Assembly (NCBI GenBank): GCA_020632695.1 | Contig: JACKFB010000010.1 | Location: 1 to 64,000, forward strand | Source: Deltaproteobacteria bacterium | Lineage (GTDB): Bacteria > Myxococcota_A > UBA9042 > PHBI01 > JACKFB01 | Length of the DNA: 64,000 nucleotides | Direction of reading: 5' to 3' | Shown: piece after piece, positions 16,896 to 27,525 of the stretch | Layout: the number at the start of each line of letters is the position of its first letter | Position numbering within the stretch: position 1 is the first letter of the stretch | The notes under the pieces: model-generated | Database searches by the model: none | Seen by the model: only the letters and a program-made list of their open reading frames with translations | What the model was told of the DNA's origin: nothing | Program-made: the position numbers and the translations under genes

Positions 16896-19800
16896 GCCGA
16901 CGCGGCCGCCGGGCGCACGCCGGCGTCGGGGCGCCAGAGCTGCAGGCAGAGGGCGCCGTAGCGGCTGCCGGGATCGCGGCGGGCGCAGTCGCGCCAGGTC
17001 GCGCGGGCGGCGGCGCGGTCTCCCGTCGCGGCCTCGATGGCGCCCAGGTGGTAGAGCACCTCCAGGGAGCGGGCGTCGCTGGGGCTGCCGCGGGAGTAGA
17101 GCGCCAGCGCGCGGCGGATGACCACCAGCGCCTCGTGATCCCGGCCCAGCCGGTGCAGCAGCCAGGCCTCGGTGTCGAGGAAGCTGGCGGCCGGGTCGCT
17201 GCGGCGGCGCGAGGCCTCGCGCACCCGGTCCAGCGCCCGCTCCAGGTCGCCGCCCAGGCGCGCGACGGCGTCGGCCAGGTTGTCGATGGCGGCGACGCTG
17301 GCGGGGTGCCGGGCCAGCGCGTCCTCGTAGGCTGCGACGGCGCGCTCGGGCAGCCCGCGCGCCTCGTCCAGGGCCGCCACCCGCAACGCCGCGTCCCCCA
17401 CCTCGAGGCTGCTGTCCTCGAGGGCCCGGGCGATGAGCTCCTCGGCGGCGAGGGCGCTGCGCTCCAGCGCGTCGGGTGACGCGCCTTCGGCCGGCGGGGC
17501 GTCCGGGTCGGGCCGGGCGGCCACCACCCCGGCCACCGCGGCGCTGGCGGCCACACGCGTCGCGCCCGGCACGCCGACCTGCACCAGCATGGCGTTCGCG
17601 GCCAGCTCGGCGCCCTCGGGATCGCCGGCGCGGAACGCCGCCTCCACCAGCTCGGGCAGGCCCTCTCCGAGCGCGGGGTAGCGGTGCACGAGGGTGGCGA
17701 CGTGGCCGCGCGCCACCTCCGGCTGGTGTGCGCGCCACGCCGCCCGCGCCGCCATGGCCAGCGCCGGTGGAGGCGGCGAGTCTCCCGAGGCCGCGGGCGT
17801 CACGAAGGCCAGCGCCTGCTCCGGCGCCACGTCCCACCGCAGCAGGCGCTCCGCCGCCTCCACCCGCGCCACCGCGCCATCGGGCGCGACCGCGACGGCG
17901 TGCTCCAGCGCCTCGAGGGCCGCCGCCACGTCGCCCTCCCCCAGCGCCGCCTCCGCGAGGATGGCGTCCCTGCGCGCGGCCGCCTGACCGCGCAGCCCGT
18001 CGAGCCCCTCGAGCAGGCGGCGCGCCTCGTCGCCGCGCAGCCAGCGAGCCCACAGCTCGGCCAGCGACAGGACCAGCCCCGGCTCGCGCCCGCACACCTC
18101 GAGCATGCGGTCGGCGTACGCGCGCGCCTCGGCGTCCCGCCCCGCCCGGAGCGCCAGGATCACCAGCCTCATCGCCCGCGCCGGGCTCCCCACCTCGATG
18201 GCAGCCAGCGCCTCGGCGGGGATCAGCGCCAGGGCCGGCTGGCCGGCGTCGTCGAGCTGCCGCACCAGCTCGTCGAGGGCCTCGGGCCGCGAGCGCTCGC
18301 CGGTGCCCGCGCGCTGCACCGCCGCGACGATGGCCTGCCGATCGCCGGCCAGGGCGGCCAGCGCGGTGTCCATCCGGAGGAGGTCCGCCCGGTTCGGCGC
18401 CAGCGCCAGCGCCCGGTCCAGCGCCTCGCGGGCCACGGTCAGCTCGCCGGCCCGGAACGCCAGCTCGGCCCGCACGCTCGACACCCGCAACCGATCCGGC
18501 AGCGCGTCCGACAGCCAGGGCCGCGGCGTCGCGCGCCCCCGCGGGCCCAGCTCCGCGGCCACCGCGTCGAGCACGGCCATGGCGTCGGAGCTGCCGGAGC
18601 TTCCCAGCGGCCCCAAGGCCCGCTCGGCGTAGCGCCGGGCGAAGCCCAGATACCCCTCCTCCAACCCGGCCTGGGCGATGAGCGCCGCCGCCGCGGGGCT
18701 GGTCGACGCCACCCACCGGGCGGCCAGCCGCTCGGCGCCGGCCAGGTCACCGGTGCGGATGAGCAGCCGGAGCTGCAGGTCCCCGATGCGGTCGTCCCAG
18801 CGCCGGCTCGTCGCCAGCTCCGCCACCTCGGCCGCCGCGCCCAGGCGGTCGCGCCGCTCCAGCGTGCGGACCAGCCCCAGCACCTCGTCGGGGGCGCCGC
18901 CCAGGCCGCCCTCGACGCGGCGCACCCGCGCCATCGCCTCGTCGACCCGGCCCATGCGGGCCAGCACCTCCGCCTCCCGCGCCGCCAGCCAGGGGTTGTC
19001 GCCATAGAGCGCGACCGCCCGCCGCGCCTGGGCCAGCGCCGCCTCGGGCCGGCCGCGCAGCACCAGCGCCTGCAGCACGTCCGCCAGCGCCGCGTTGCCC
19101 CGCCCGGCGCGCTCGAGCCCGGGGACCCGCAGCATGCTCGACTGGGACTCCTCGGCGACGTCGATGTATCGCGCGAAGGCCAGGCTGGCTTCGTCGACGC
19201 GCCCGCCGATGAGCAGGAGCAGGCCCCGCAGCACGCCGTGCTCGATGGCCGGCGCCTCGGTCGCCGCCCGCTCGAGGAGCGCCAGGGCCTCGTCCAGCTC
19301 GCCAGCCTCCAGCAGCGCGCGGGCCGCCGCGCTGACGGCTTGCTCCGGCTTGCGCGAGCGGGTCACCTCGAGGCGCGCCAGGCCGACGAGCAGCTCGGCG
19401 CGGCCGTGCTCGACCAGGAAGTGCACCGCGTCGCTGAGCGGCCAGTCGTCGTCTGCGGCCGGTTGCTGCTCGAAGGCGCGCAGCGTGTGCTGCACGGCCT
19501 GGTCGACGTAGCCCGCCTCGCCATAGGCGCGCGCCACGGCCAGGTGACCCCGATCCTGAAGGCCGAGATAGCGGGCGAAGCTGCGCTGGGCCTCGGCCAG
19601 GTCGCCGGCCTCCAGCCACAGACGCCCCAGGGCCAACGCGTGCTCGGCGCGGTCGGGCGCGAGCGCGGTCGCCCGGGCATGGAAGCGCCTCGAGCGCTCG
19701 AACTGGCCGGCCGCGCGCCAGGCCCCGTCGACGGCGGCGATGACCTCGCGCGGGGCCCGGCTCCGGGTCAGCGCGGCGGTGAAGCTCTGCTCGGCGGCGT

Positions 19801-22770
19801 CGTGCTCGCCGAGCGCGACCTGGATGGTGCCCCGCTGGAGCAGCAGCTCGGGCGCGTCGCTCACCGGCGCCTGGGCCCTGTCGAGCAACGCCAGCGCCGC
19901 CCGCGGCTGACCGGCCCGCGACAGCGACCTCGCGGCGGTGGCCCAGGCCTCGGCCGTCCCACCGCCCAGGCGCACCCGCCGCTCCACCAGGGCCACGGCC
20001 CGCTCGGGGCTCCCCTGGCGCAGCGCCAGCTCGGCGGCCAGGTCGAGGAGCTGCCCGCTCGCCTCGCCTCCCGCGAGTGCCTCGTCGACCAGGGCGACCG
20101 CCTCCGACAGCAGCCCCGCGTCGCTCAGCACCGAGGCCGCGTCCTGGACTCGCCGCGACCGGCTTCGCGTCGCCGTGACCAGCACCCCGACGGCCCGCCG
20201 GAGCCCCTCCATGTCGCCCATGCGCTGGCGTATCCGCGCCAGCTTGGTGAAGACGCCGGAGCGCACCGCCGGCAGCTCGGCCATCATCAAGGCCTCGAAG
20301 GTCGCGCCCGCCTGCTGCAGGTCGCCGGCCGCCAGGTAGAGGTCGCCGACCAGCTCGGTGGCGCGGCGGCGCTGGGACGGCGCGGTCTGCTCGATGAAGG
20401 CGTCGAGCCGCTGGCGGGCAGCCTCCCGCTCGCCCAGGGCGAGCAGCGCGGTACCCAGCCCGCGCAGCGCGTCGCGGTCGTCGGGGCTCCGCTCCAGCAG
20501 GCGCTCCCAGGCGAGGCGGGCCAGGTCCTCGCGGTGCATCTTGGTCATGGTCGCAGCGAAGATCTCCAGCTCGCGGCGATGCTCCGGGTCGGTCGTGAGC
20601 TCGAGGAAGCGCTGGAAGCAGGCGTCGGCGCGGTCGGTCTCGCCGCGGCGCGCGTAGAGGACGCCGAGCTGCCGGTGGAGCTGCGGCTTCGTGATGAGGC
20701 CGGCGTCGACGCTGGCCAGGAAGTCCAGCGCCTCGTCCTCGTGGCCCCGCTCGAGCAGAAGGGATCCGATGCGCGCGGCCGCCTGCGACGGCGACTGGCT
20801 GGCGACGACGTGCGCGCGCCACACCGCGGTCGCGCGGCCGAGCTCGTGCCGCACCAGGTGGAGGTGCGCCAGCTCGTCGCTCAGGGGGGCGTCGTCCGGA
20901 TGCAGCGCCTGGAGCTCGGCCAGCGCCTCCATCCGCAGGTCCTGCAGCTTCGGGATGTTGAGCGTCGCCTCCAGGATGCCGCCGAGCGCCGCCTCCCGTT
21001 CGTCCGGCGGCACCAGCGCCAACCAGCGCCTCAGGTGGGTGCCGGCTTCGAGGTCGTCGGGGGGACGCGATCGCTGCCAGGCCTCACCCAGCGCGCGCTC
21101 GGCCTGGCGCCGCACGCCGAGCGCCTCGGCCTCGGCCGCCCGCGACAGCCACGGAAGCGCCTGGGCAGGGTCGCCGACCTCGAGCCAGCGCAGGCCGATC
21201 GCCAGCGCCGCCGCCGGCGCGTCGGGACCGGCCGCAGCGGCCGCCAGCGCGGCCTGCTCCTCCCGGGAGTGGCCCGCCGCCCGCTCGGCGTCGGCGACGA
21301 GCAACGCCGGCCCGACCGCGCCCGGAGCCAGCCGCTGCGCGCGGCGGGCGAGCGCCAGGGCCCTGCGGTCCTCGCCGTAGCGCCACCACGCCCGCCCGGC
21401 GGCGACCAGCCCCTCCGGGTCGTCACCGACCGCGGCGACGTACTGCTCGAGCGCCGCGTTGCGCCGCGCCACCAGCCGCTTCCGGCGGTGCAGCGCCTCG
21501 GCAAGCACCAGCCGGAGCCCTGCCTGCGCGCCCGCGCGGTTGGCCGCCTGCTCCAGCACGGCGATGGCCTCGTCCATGGCGCCGCTGCGTGCCAGCAGCT
21601 CGCCGCCCTTCGCCGCCGTGGACACCGGGTCGGGCGACACCTCGATGGCGTGGGAGCAGACTCGCGCCATGTCCGCCTTCGCGCCGTAGTGCGCCAGGCT
21701 CTCGAGCCACGCCGCGGTGACCTCCCAGCGGTCCGGCGCCTCCGCGGACGCCTCCGCGTGCAGCGCCAGCGCGGCGGCGCGCTCACCGGCGCCCCGCATC
21801 ACGGCCGCCCCGCGCAGGAGCCGCTCGGCCCGCTCGAACCCCGCGGGCGCCCGCTGGGCCGCCTCGCGCCACGCTCGGAGCGCCACCTCGGGCGCGACGG
21901 CCGCCACCGCGGCGCGGGCGGTGGCCTCGAGGCTCGTCGGCGCTGCGGTCGGGGACGCGCTCCCAGGCCGCCAGCGCTTCGGCCGGCGTGCCGTAGCGCG
22001 CGGTGAGCCTCGCCACCTCGGCGGCCCGCCGCTCGCCTGGCGCCCCCTCGGCCGCCCAGGCCTGGAGCAGCGGGATCCCGGCGCGCGCGTCCCCCGCGGC
22101 CAGCCGCGCCCAACCCTCCAGGCGGTGCAGCGCGTCGGCCGGCGCCCCCGCGCTGCGCGCCAGCGCGACCATCTCCAGGGCCCCCGCGCCGTCCCCGTTG
22201 GCCAGCATCCCCTCGGCGGCGGCCCGGGCGATGGTCGCCCGCGCGTCCTGCGTCCGCCGCGCCGCCTCGGGCAGCCGCGCCGACAGCGTCTGCAGCACCT
22301 CGGCCGCCGCGTGGGGCCGCCCCGCCGCGGCGCGCCGCCGGGCCACCTCCAGCAGCGCCTCGGCCCAGGCGTCGCCGATGGCACCCATCGCGGCCGGCCA
22401 GCGCAGCGCCACCTCCTCGTAGCGCAGCGCGGCGCTCTCCGGGTCCCCCGAGGCCATCGCCAGACGCGCCGCGACCACATGCGGCGCCGCGATCCCGCCG
22501 TCGAGAGCCATCGACCGGCGCGTGTCCGCGTCGGCGGTCCCCAGCTCGCCGCCGGCCACCCGCGCAGCCGCCAGCTCCGCGTAGAGCGCCGCCGTCGGCC
22601 CCGGCAGGGGCGATCTCGGCCCGCGCGGCCGCCGCGGCCTCGGCGGGCGCGTCGGGCACCGGCGGCACGCGCGCCTGCCGTGCCGCCCCGCCGCACGCTC
22701 CCAGCACAGCCAGCGCCAGCGCGCACGCCGCTGACCGCGTCAGCGCGGTGCGCCGGACCGCGCCCCTCAT
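16889..22770 (-). CDS. giant TPR lipoprotein, frame interrupted by two one-base shifts
   Basis: If one base is removed at each of two G4 runs (plus strand 22607-22610 and 21951-21954) the 5,882 bp become a single 1,959-residue frame. It starts MRGAVRRTALTRSAACALAL with lipobox LGAC and ends at 16889. Nearly the whole length is tetratricopeptide-like helical pairs (e.g. ALALLDRAQAPVSDAPELLL, RAVALYEDALARHPASVAAI), about fifty units by length. The repaired joints read EIA-LPGPTAALYAEL and AAWERVP-TAAPTSLEA. The ATG overlaps the hemB stop by ATGA. As printed, the frame is broken near the N-terminus. Identical context at both shifts suggests sequence error more than decay, but a pseudogene is possible. 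A periplasmic or outer-membrane scaffold is the likely role. Confidence 0.75.
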
Positions 22771-23744
22771 CGCCGGCCGAGCAGCCTCGCCGCCTCGGGC
22801 GCGAAGTAGGTGAGGATCATGTCGGCGCCGGCCCGCTTGATGCCGACCAGCGACTCCATCATCACCCGCTCCAGGTCCACCCAGCCGCGCTCACCGGCCG
22901 CGTGGATCATCGAGTACTCCCCGCTCACCTGGTAGGCGGCGACGGGCAGGTCGGTGAGCTCGCGCACCATGTGGACGATGTCCAGGTAGGGCCCGGCGGG
23001 CTTCACCATGATGATGTCGGCGCCCTCCTCCTCGTCGAGGGTGACCTCGCGCAGCGCCTCGAGCGCGTTGGGCGGGTCCATCTGGTAGGCGCGGCGATCG
23101 CCGAAGGCCGGCGTGCTCTCGGCGGCCTCGCGGAAGGGTCCGTAGTAGGCCGACGCGTACTTCGCCGAGTAGGCCATGATCGCGACGTCCTCGTAGCCCT
23201 CGTCGTCGAGCGCGTCGCGGATGGCGGCGACCCGCCCGTCCATCATGTCGCTGGGCGCCACCATGGTCGCCCCCGCCTTCACGTGGGCGACGGCCTCCTT
23301 GGCGAGCAGCTCGAGGGTGGCGTCGTTGAGGACCACGCCCTTGTCGACCAGGCCGCAGTGGCCGTGGTCGGTGTACTCGCACAGGCACACGTCGGTGATG
23401 ACGCACATCTCGGGCGCCGCGTCGCGGATGCGGCGGATGGCCTGGGGGACCACGCCGTCGCGATCGTAGGCGGCGCTGCCGACGGCGTCCTTGTGCGGCG
23501 GGATGCCGAAGAGGATCACCGCCTGGATGCCCAGGTCCCATGCCTCGCGGGCCGCCTTGGCCGCCTCGTCGGGGGACATGCGGAACTGCCCGGGCATGGC
23601 GCTGATGGGGCGTCGCACCCCCTGCCCCGGCTCGACGAAGAGCGGCCACACCAGGTCGTCGGGGGTGAGGATGGTCTCGCGGCACAGCGCGCGCAGCGCG
23701 GCGGTGCGACGGAGGCGGCGGGGACGGGACTGCGGAAAGGCCAT
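22767..23744 (-). CDS. hemB: delta-aminolevulinic acid dehydratase (porphobilinogen synthase)
   Basis: 325 residues, the usual length. Condenses two 5-aminolevulinates to porphobilinogen. The active-site lysines are in AYSAKYASAYYGPFR and IIMVKPAGPYLDI. The metal-binding DVCLCEYTDHGHCG has three Cys, indicating a zinc-type enzyme. ATG start. It lies four bases after cobA/hemD and overlaps the giant TPR gene by ATGA. Confidence 0.97.
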   Translation of the reverse strand: MAFPQSRPRRLRRTAALRALCRETILTPDDLVWPLFVEPGQGVRRPISAMPGQFRMSPDEAAKAAREAWDLGIQAVILFGIPPHKDAVGSAAYDRDGVVPQAIRRIRDAAPEMCVITDVCLCEYTDHGHCGLVDKGVVLNDATLELLAKEAVAHVKAGATMVAPSDMMDGRVAAIRDALDDEGYEDVAIMAYSAKYASAYYGPFREAAESTPAFGDRRAYQMDPPNALEALREVTLDEEEGADIIMVKPAGPYLDIVHMVRELTDLPVAAYQVSGEYSMIHAAGERGWVDLERVMMESLVGIKRAGADMILTYFAPEAARLLGRR

Positions 23745-23748
23745 CGGC

Positions 23749-25284
23749 TCAACCCCTGGACAAGCGTTCGGTGATGGCGGCGGCCAGCCCGGTCATCGTA
23801 TGGGTTTCGGCCGTCACCGCAACGTCGAATCCGCGGGCGCGGGCGTGCTCGGCGGTGGTGGGACCGATGGCCGCCAGGGCCACGTCGCCGACGCCGCGGC
23901 CCGTGGCCCGCAGCGCGCCCTCGAGCGCGTCCACCGCGCTGGGGCTGGCGATGGCGAGCAGCGAGAGCCCCTGCTCGAAGGCGCTCTCCAGGCGCGGCGC
24001 GGCCAGCGGGTCCGGCTCGGTCGCGTAGGCGGCGATCTGGCGCAGCTCGGCGCCGAGCGCGCGCAGGCCCTCGGGAACCACCTCGCGGGCGGCGGCCGCC
24101 GACGGGAACAGGAAGCGGCGGCCCTGGACACCCAGCTCGCGGGCCATGGCCACCAGCCCCTCGCCGGTCGCCGGCGACGCGACGTGGTCGGCCCCCAGCG
24201 CCAGCATCGAGCGCATGGCGCGCGCGGTGGCCGGCCCGACGGCCCAGGTGGTCACCCCGGCCAGGGTGCGCACGTCTCGGCCCGAGCGCACCAGCGCCTC
24301 GCACAGCGCGTGGACCCCGTTCTGGCTGGTGAGCACCAGGTCACTGAAGTCGCCGTCCCGCACGGCGTCGGCCAGCGGCCGCCCGTCGTCCACCGGCACC
24401 TGCCGGGTGAGCGGCACGTGCACCACCGCCGCGCCCAGCGCCTCCAGCGCCTCGAACTCGCTGGCGTCGTCCCGGCCCGAGCGGGTGACCCCGACCACCT
24501 GCCCCATCAGCGGCCGCGCCTCGAACCAGGAGAGCGCCGCGCGGTAGCGCACCACGTCGCCCACCACCACCACCGCCGGCGGCCGGAACGCCTCGTCGTG
24601 CACGGCGCCGGCCAGCTCGCCCAGGGTGGTCTCCAGCGTGCGCTGGCGCGGCGTGGTCCCCCAGCGGGTGGCCAGCACCGGCGTGTCCCTGGCGCGTCCG
24701 CCGCGCATCAGCGCCTGGGACCAGCGCGCGGCCTGGTGGACGCCCATGAGCACCACCAGGCTCCCGCCGACGCGCCCCAGGGCCTCCCAGTCGACCCGCG
24801 CCTCCTCGGGCTCGCCCGGCCCGCGCTCGTGGCCGGTGACCACGGTGAACACGCTGGCGGCGTCGCGGTGGGTCAGAGGCACGCCGGCGAAGGCCGGCAC
24901 CGCCGAGATCGACGACACCCCCGGCACCACCTCGAAGGGGACGCCCGCCTCCACGCAGGCCTCCATCTCCTCGCCGCCGCGCCCGAAGATCATCGGATCG
25001 CCGCCCTTGAGCCGCACCACCCGCTCGCCCGCCAGCGCGCGCCGCACCATCAGCGCGTTGATGCGCTCCTGCTGCGACAGCCCCTCGCTGGCCGTCTTGC
25101 CGACGTGGATGCGCTCCTGGCCGGGGACCTCCACGCTGGCCAGCAAGGCCGGGCTCGCCAGGCGATCGTAGAGCACGAGATCGGCCCGCTCCACCGCCCT
25201 GCGCCCGCGGATCGTGAGCAGGCCCGGATCTCCGGGGCCGGCCCCGACGATGCTCACCAGGCCGGGGCCTCGCCCCTCAGCCAT
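23749..25284 (-). CDS. cobA/hemD: fused uroporphyrinogen-III methyltransferase / uroporphyrinogen-III synthase
   Basis: 511 residues. Residues ~8-250 are a SUMT/CobA methylase (VGAGPGDPGLLT, VRLKGGDPMIFGRGGEE, PGVSSISAVPAFAGVPLTHR), which makes precorrin-2. Residues ~260-511 are HemD (VLTSQNGVHAL, FLFPSAAAAREVV, AIASPSAVDAL, AIGPTTAEHARARG), which closes uroporphyrinogen III. The fusion occurs in several deltaproteobacteria and firmicutes and supplies both haem and sirohaem/cobalamin branches. The ATG overlaps the hemC stop by eight bases. Confidence 0.95.
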   Translation of the reverse strand: MAEGRGPGLVSIVGAGPGDPGLLTIRGRRAVERADLVLYDRLASPALLASVEVPGQERIHVGKTASEGLSQQERINALMVRRALAGERVVRLKGGDPMIFGRGGEEMEACVEAGVPFEVVPGVSSISAVPAFAGVPLTHRDAASVFTVVTGHERGPGEPEEARVDWEALGRVGGSLVVLMGVHQAARWSQALMRGGRARDTPVLATRWGTTPRQRTLETTLGELAGAVHDEAFRPPAVVVVGDVVRYRAALSWFEARPLMGQVVGVTRSGRDDASEFEALEALGAAVVHVPLTRQVPVDDGRPLADAVRDGDFSDLVLTSQNGVHALCEALVRSGRDVRTLAGVTTWAVGPATARAMRSMLALGADHVASPATGEGLVAMARELGVQGRRFLFPSAAAAREVVPEGLRALGAELRQIAAYATEPDPLAAPRLESAFEQGLSLLAIASPSAVDALEGALRATGRGVGDVALAAIGPTTAEHARARGFDVAVTAETHTMTGLAAAITERLSRG

Positions 25285-26236
25285 CGCCGCGCTCCGCCGC
25301 GCGCAGGGCCGCCATGATCTCCCGGCCGCCCGCATCGAGGAGGCGCGTCGCCAGCGCCCTGCCCAGCTCGGCCGCCTGGGCGCGCGCGCCGCTGAGCGCG
25401 TCCCGGACGAAGGGATCGCCCGAGGGCGCCCCGATGAAGCCCGCCAGCTGCAGCCGCTCACCGTCCAGCGTGGCGTGGGCGCAGGCCGGCACCTGGCAGC
25501 CTCCCTCGACCGCGCGCAGGAACGCGCGCTCGGCCGTCGTCGCGTCCAGGGCGTCCCGGTCGGTGAGCCGGCCGACCAGCTCGCGCACCGCCGCGTCGTC
25601 CTCCCGCACCTCGATGGTCAGCGCGCCCTGCCCCACCGCCGGCAGCATGTCGCGGGTCGGGTCCAGCGGGCGCGAGATGCGCCCAGCCAGCCCCAGCCGG
25701 CGCAGCCCGGCCGCCGCCAGCACGATCGCCTCCATGCCGTCCTGCCCCTCGTCCAGCTTGCGCAGCCGCGTCCCGACGTTGCCCCGCAGCGGGACCACGC
25801 GCAGGTCGGGGCGCCGGGCCAGGAGCTGCGCCTGCCGCCGCAGGCTCGAGGTGCCCACCACCGCGCCCCGGGCCAGCGCGTCCAGCTCCAGGGGCGCAGC
25901 TCCCTCGGGCCGCACCCAGGCGTCGCGCGGGTCCTCGCGGGCCGTGGTCGCGGCCAGCACCAGGCCCGGCGGCAGCTCGGACGGCATGTCCTTGAGCGAG
26001 TGCACCGCCAGGTCCACCTCGCGCGACAGCAGCGCCTCCTCCAGCTCCTTGGTGAAGAGGCCCTTGCCTCCCACCTTGCTGAGCGCCACGTCCAGCACCC
26101 GGTCGCCCCGGGTGTGGATCACCTTCAGCTCCACCGCCTCCACCGCGCCGCCCGGCAAGGCCAGCAGCCGATCGCGGATGTGTTCGGACTGCGCCAGCGC
26201 CAGCGCCGAGCCTCGGGTCCCGATGATGAGCTTCAC
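25277..26236 (-). CDS. hemC: porphobilinogen deaminase (hydroxymethylbilane synthase)
   Basis: 319 residues. Polymerises four porphobilinogens. IIGTRGSALALAQ at the N-terminus, AVHSLKDMP, GTSSLRRQAQLLARRPDL, and the dipyrromethane-cofactor cysteine in EGGCQVPACAH are all intact. GTG start behind CGGGAGGAGG, in GTGA overlap with hemA. Confidence 0.97.
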   Translation of the reverse strand: MKLIIGTRGSALALAQSEHIRDRLLALPGGAVEAVELKVIHTRGDRVLDVALSKVGGKGLFTKELEEALLSREVDLAVHSLKDMPSELPPGLVLAATTAREDPRDAWVRPEGAAPLELDALARGAVVGTSSLRRQAQLLARRPDLRVVPLRGNVGTRLRKLDEGQDGMEAIVLAAAGLRRLGLAGRISRPLDPTRDMLPAVGQGALTIEVREDDAAVRELVGRLTDRDALDATTAERAFLRAVEGGCQVPACAHATLDGERLQLAGFIGAPSGDPFVRDALSGARAQAAELGRALATRLLDAGGREIMAALRAAERGDG

Positions 26237-27522
26237 GCGTCCTCCTCCCGGTGGTCCTCGTCGACGCCGTGCAAGAGCCTGGCGATCGCCAGCAGCTCGG
26301 TGGCGGCCGCGTCGCTCGCGTGGGAGCGCAGCGCGGTCATGGTGGGGTGCAGGAGCTTCGCCACCAGCGCCTCGGTCATCCGCGTGACCGCGTCGCGGTC
26401 CGCCTCGGTCAAGTGCGCCAGCCGCTTCGACAGCGTGCGCTCCACCTCGGCGTGCGCCAGCCCCTGGGCCCGCTGCCGGATCGCCGCCAGCGTGGGCTGC
26501 ACGGCCAGCTCGGTGTACCAGCGCTCCAGCGTCTCCAGCTCGTCGCGCACCAGCGCCTCGGCCGCTGCGGCCTCCTTCTCGCGCCGCATCATGGCGTCGC
26601 GGCTGACCCCCTCCAGGTCGTCGACGTTGTAGAGGTAGATCGTGTCGATGTCGCCGACCTCGGGGGCCACGTCCCGCGGCACGGCGATGTCGACGATGAA
26701 GAGCGGCCGGTACTTGCGCCGCGGGATGACGCGCCGCACCAGCGCGGCGTCGACGATGGGTCGCGTCGCCCCGGTGGAGGTGATGACGATGTCCACCTCG
26801 GCGAAGAGCTCCTCCAGCTCGGTGAGGGCCCGCGCCCGCCACCCGTGCTTCTCCGCCAGCTTCACCGCGCGCTCGTAGGAACGGTTGGCCACGTACACGC
26901 GCTCCGCTCCGGCGCTCTTCAGCGAGCGCGCGGTCGCCTCACCCATCTTGCCGGCGCCCACCAGGAGCACGCGCGAGTCCTCGAGATCCTTGAAGATGCG
27001 GCGCGCCAGGTCCACCGCGACCGAGCCGATGGACACCACGTGCTCGCCGATGCCCGTGCGGGTGCGCACCGACTTCGCGGTGGCGAAGGTGCGGTCGAGC
27101 AGGCGCCCCAGCAGCGGGCCCACCGTACCCGCCGAGCGCGCCGCGTGGGCGGCCTCCTTCACCTGGCCGAGGATCTGCGGCTCTCCCACCACCATCGAGT
27201 CGAGGCTCGACGCCACCCGCAGCAGGTGGTGCACCGCCTCGCGCCCGCTCGAGGCATAGGTGGCGGCCTCCACGGCGCGCAGGTCCAGCCCGCGTCGGGT
27301 GCCCAGCACGCGGGTCAACGCCTCGCGCGCCTGGCCCTCCTCGTCGGGCACCACGTAGGCCTCCACGCGGTTGCAGGTCGACAGCAGCATCGCCTCGCTG
27401 ATGCCCGGCTCGCCGACCAGGGCGCGCAGCACGTCGGGCATCTCGTCGGGCGCCACCGCGAAGGACTCGCGCAGCGACACGGGAGCCGAGCGGTGGCTCA
27501 TTCCGAAGACGAAGAGCCGCAC
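26233..27522 (-). CDS. hemA: glutamyl-tRNA reductase
   Basis: 429 residues. Reduces glutamyl-tRNA(Glu) to glutamate-1-semialdehyde, the committed step of the C5 haem route. The catalytic cysteine is in LLSTCNRVEAY; VVGEPQILGQVKEA, the NADPH-binding VLLVGAGKMGE and the C-terminal dimerisation helices are present. GTG start with GAGGT in the end of the upstream gene; only three bases separate the two genes. Confidence 0.97.
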   Translation of the reverse strand: MRLFVFGMSHRSAPVSLRESFAVAPDEMPDVLRALVGEPGISEAMLLSTCNRVEAYVVPDEEGQAREALTRVLGTRRGLDLRAVEAATYASSGREAVHHLLRVASSLDSMVVGEPQILGQVKEAAHAARSAGTVGPLLGRLLDRTFATAKSVRTRTGIGEHVVSIGSVAVDLARRIFKDLEDSRVLLVGAGKMGEATARSLKSAGAERVYVANRSYERAVKLAEKHGWRARALTELEELFAEVDIVITSTGATRPIVDAALVRRVIPRRKYRPLFIVDIAVPRDVAPEVGDIDTIYLYNVDDLEGVSRDAMMRREKEAAAAEALVRDELETLERWYTELAVQPTLAAIRQRAQGLAHAEVERTLSKRLAHLTEADRDAVTRMTEALVAKLLHPTMTALRSHASDAAATELLAIARLLHGVDEDHREEDA

Positions 27523-27525
27523 CTG

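Noticed and set aside
17684..22006. 1,440-codon plus-strand frame opposite the giant TPR gene
   Set aside because: Reverse shadow of Ala/Glu/Leu-rich TPR coding; Arg/Gln/His/Gly-rich with no recognisable domain.
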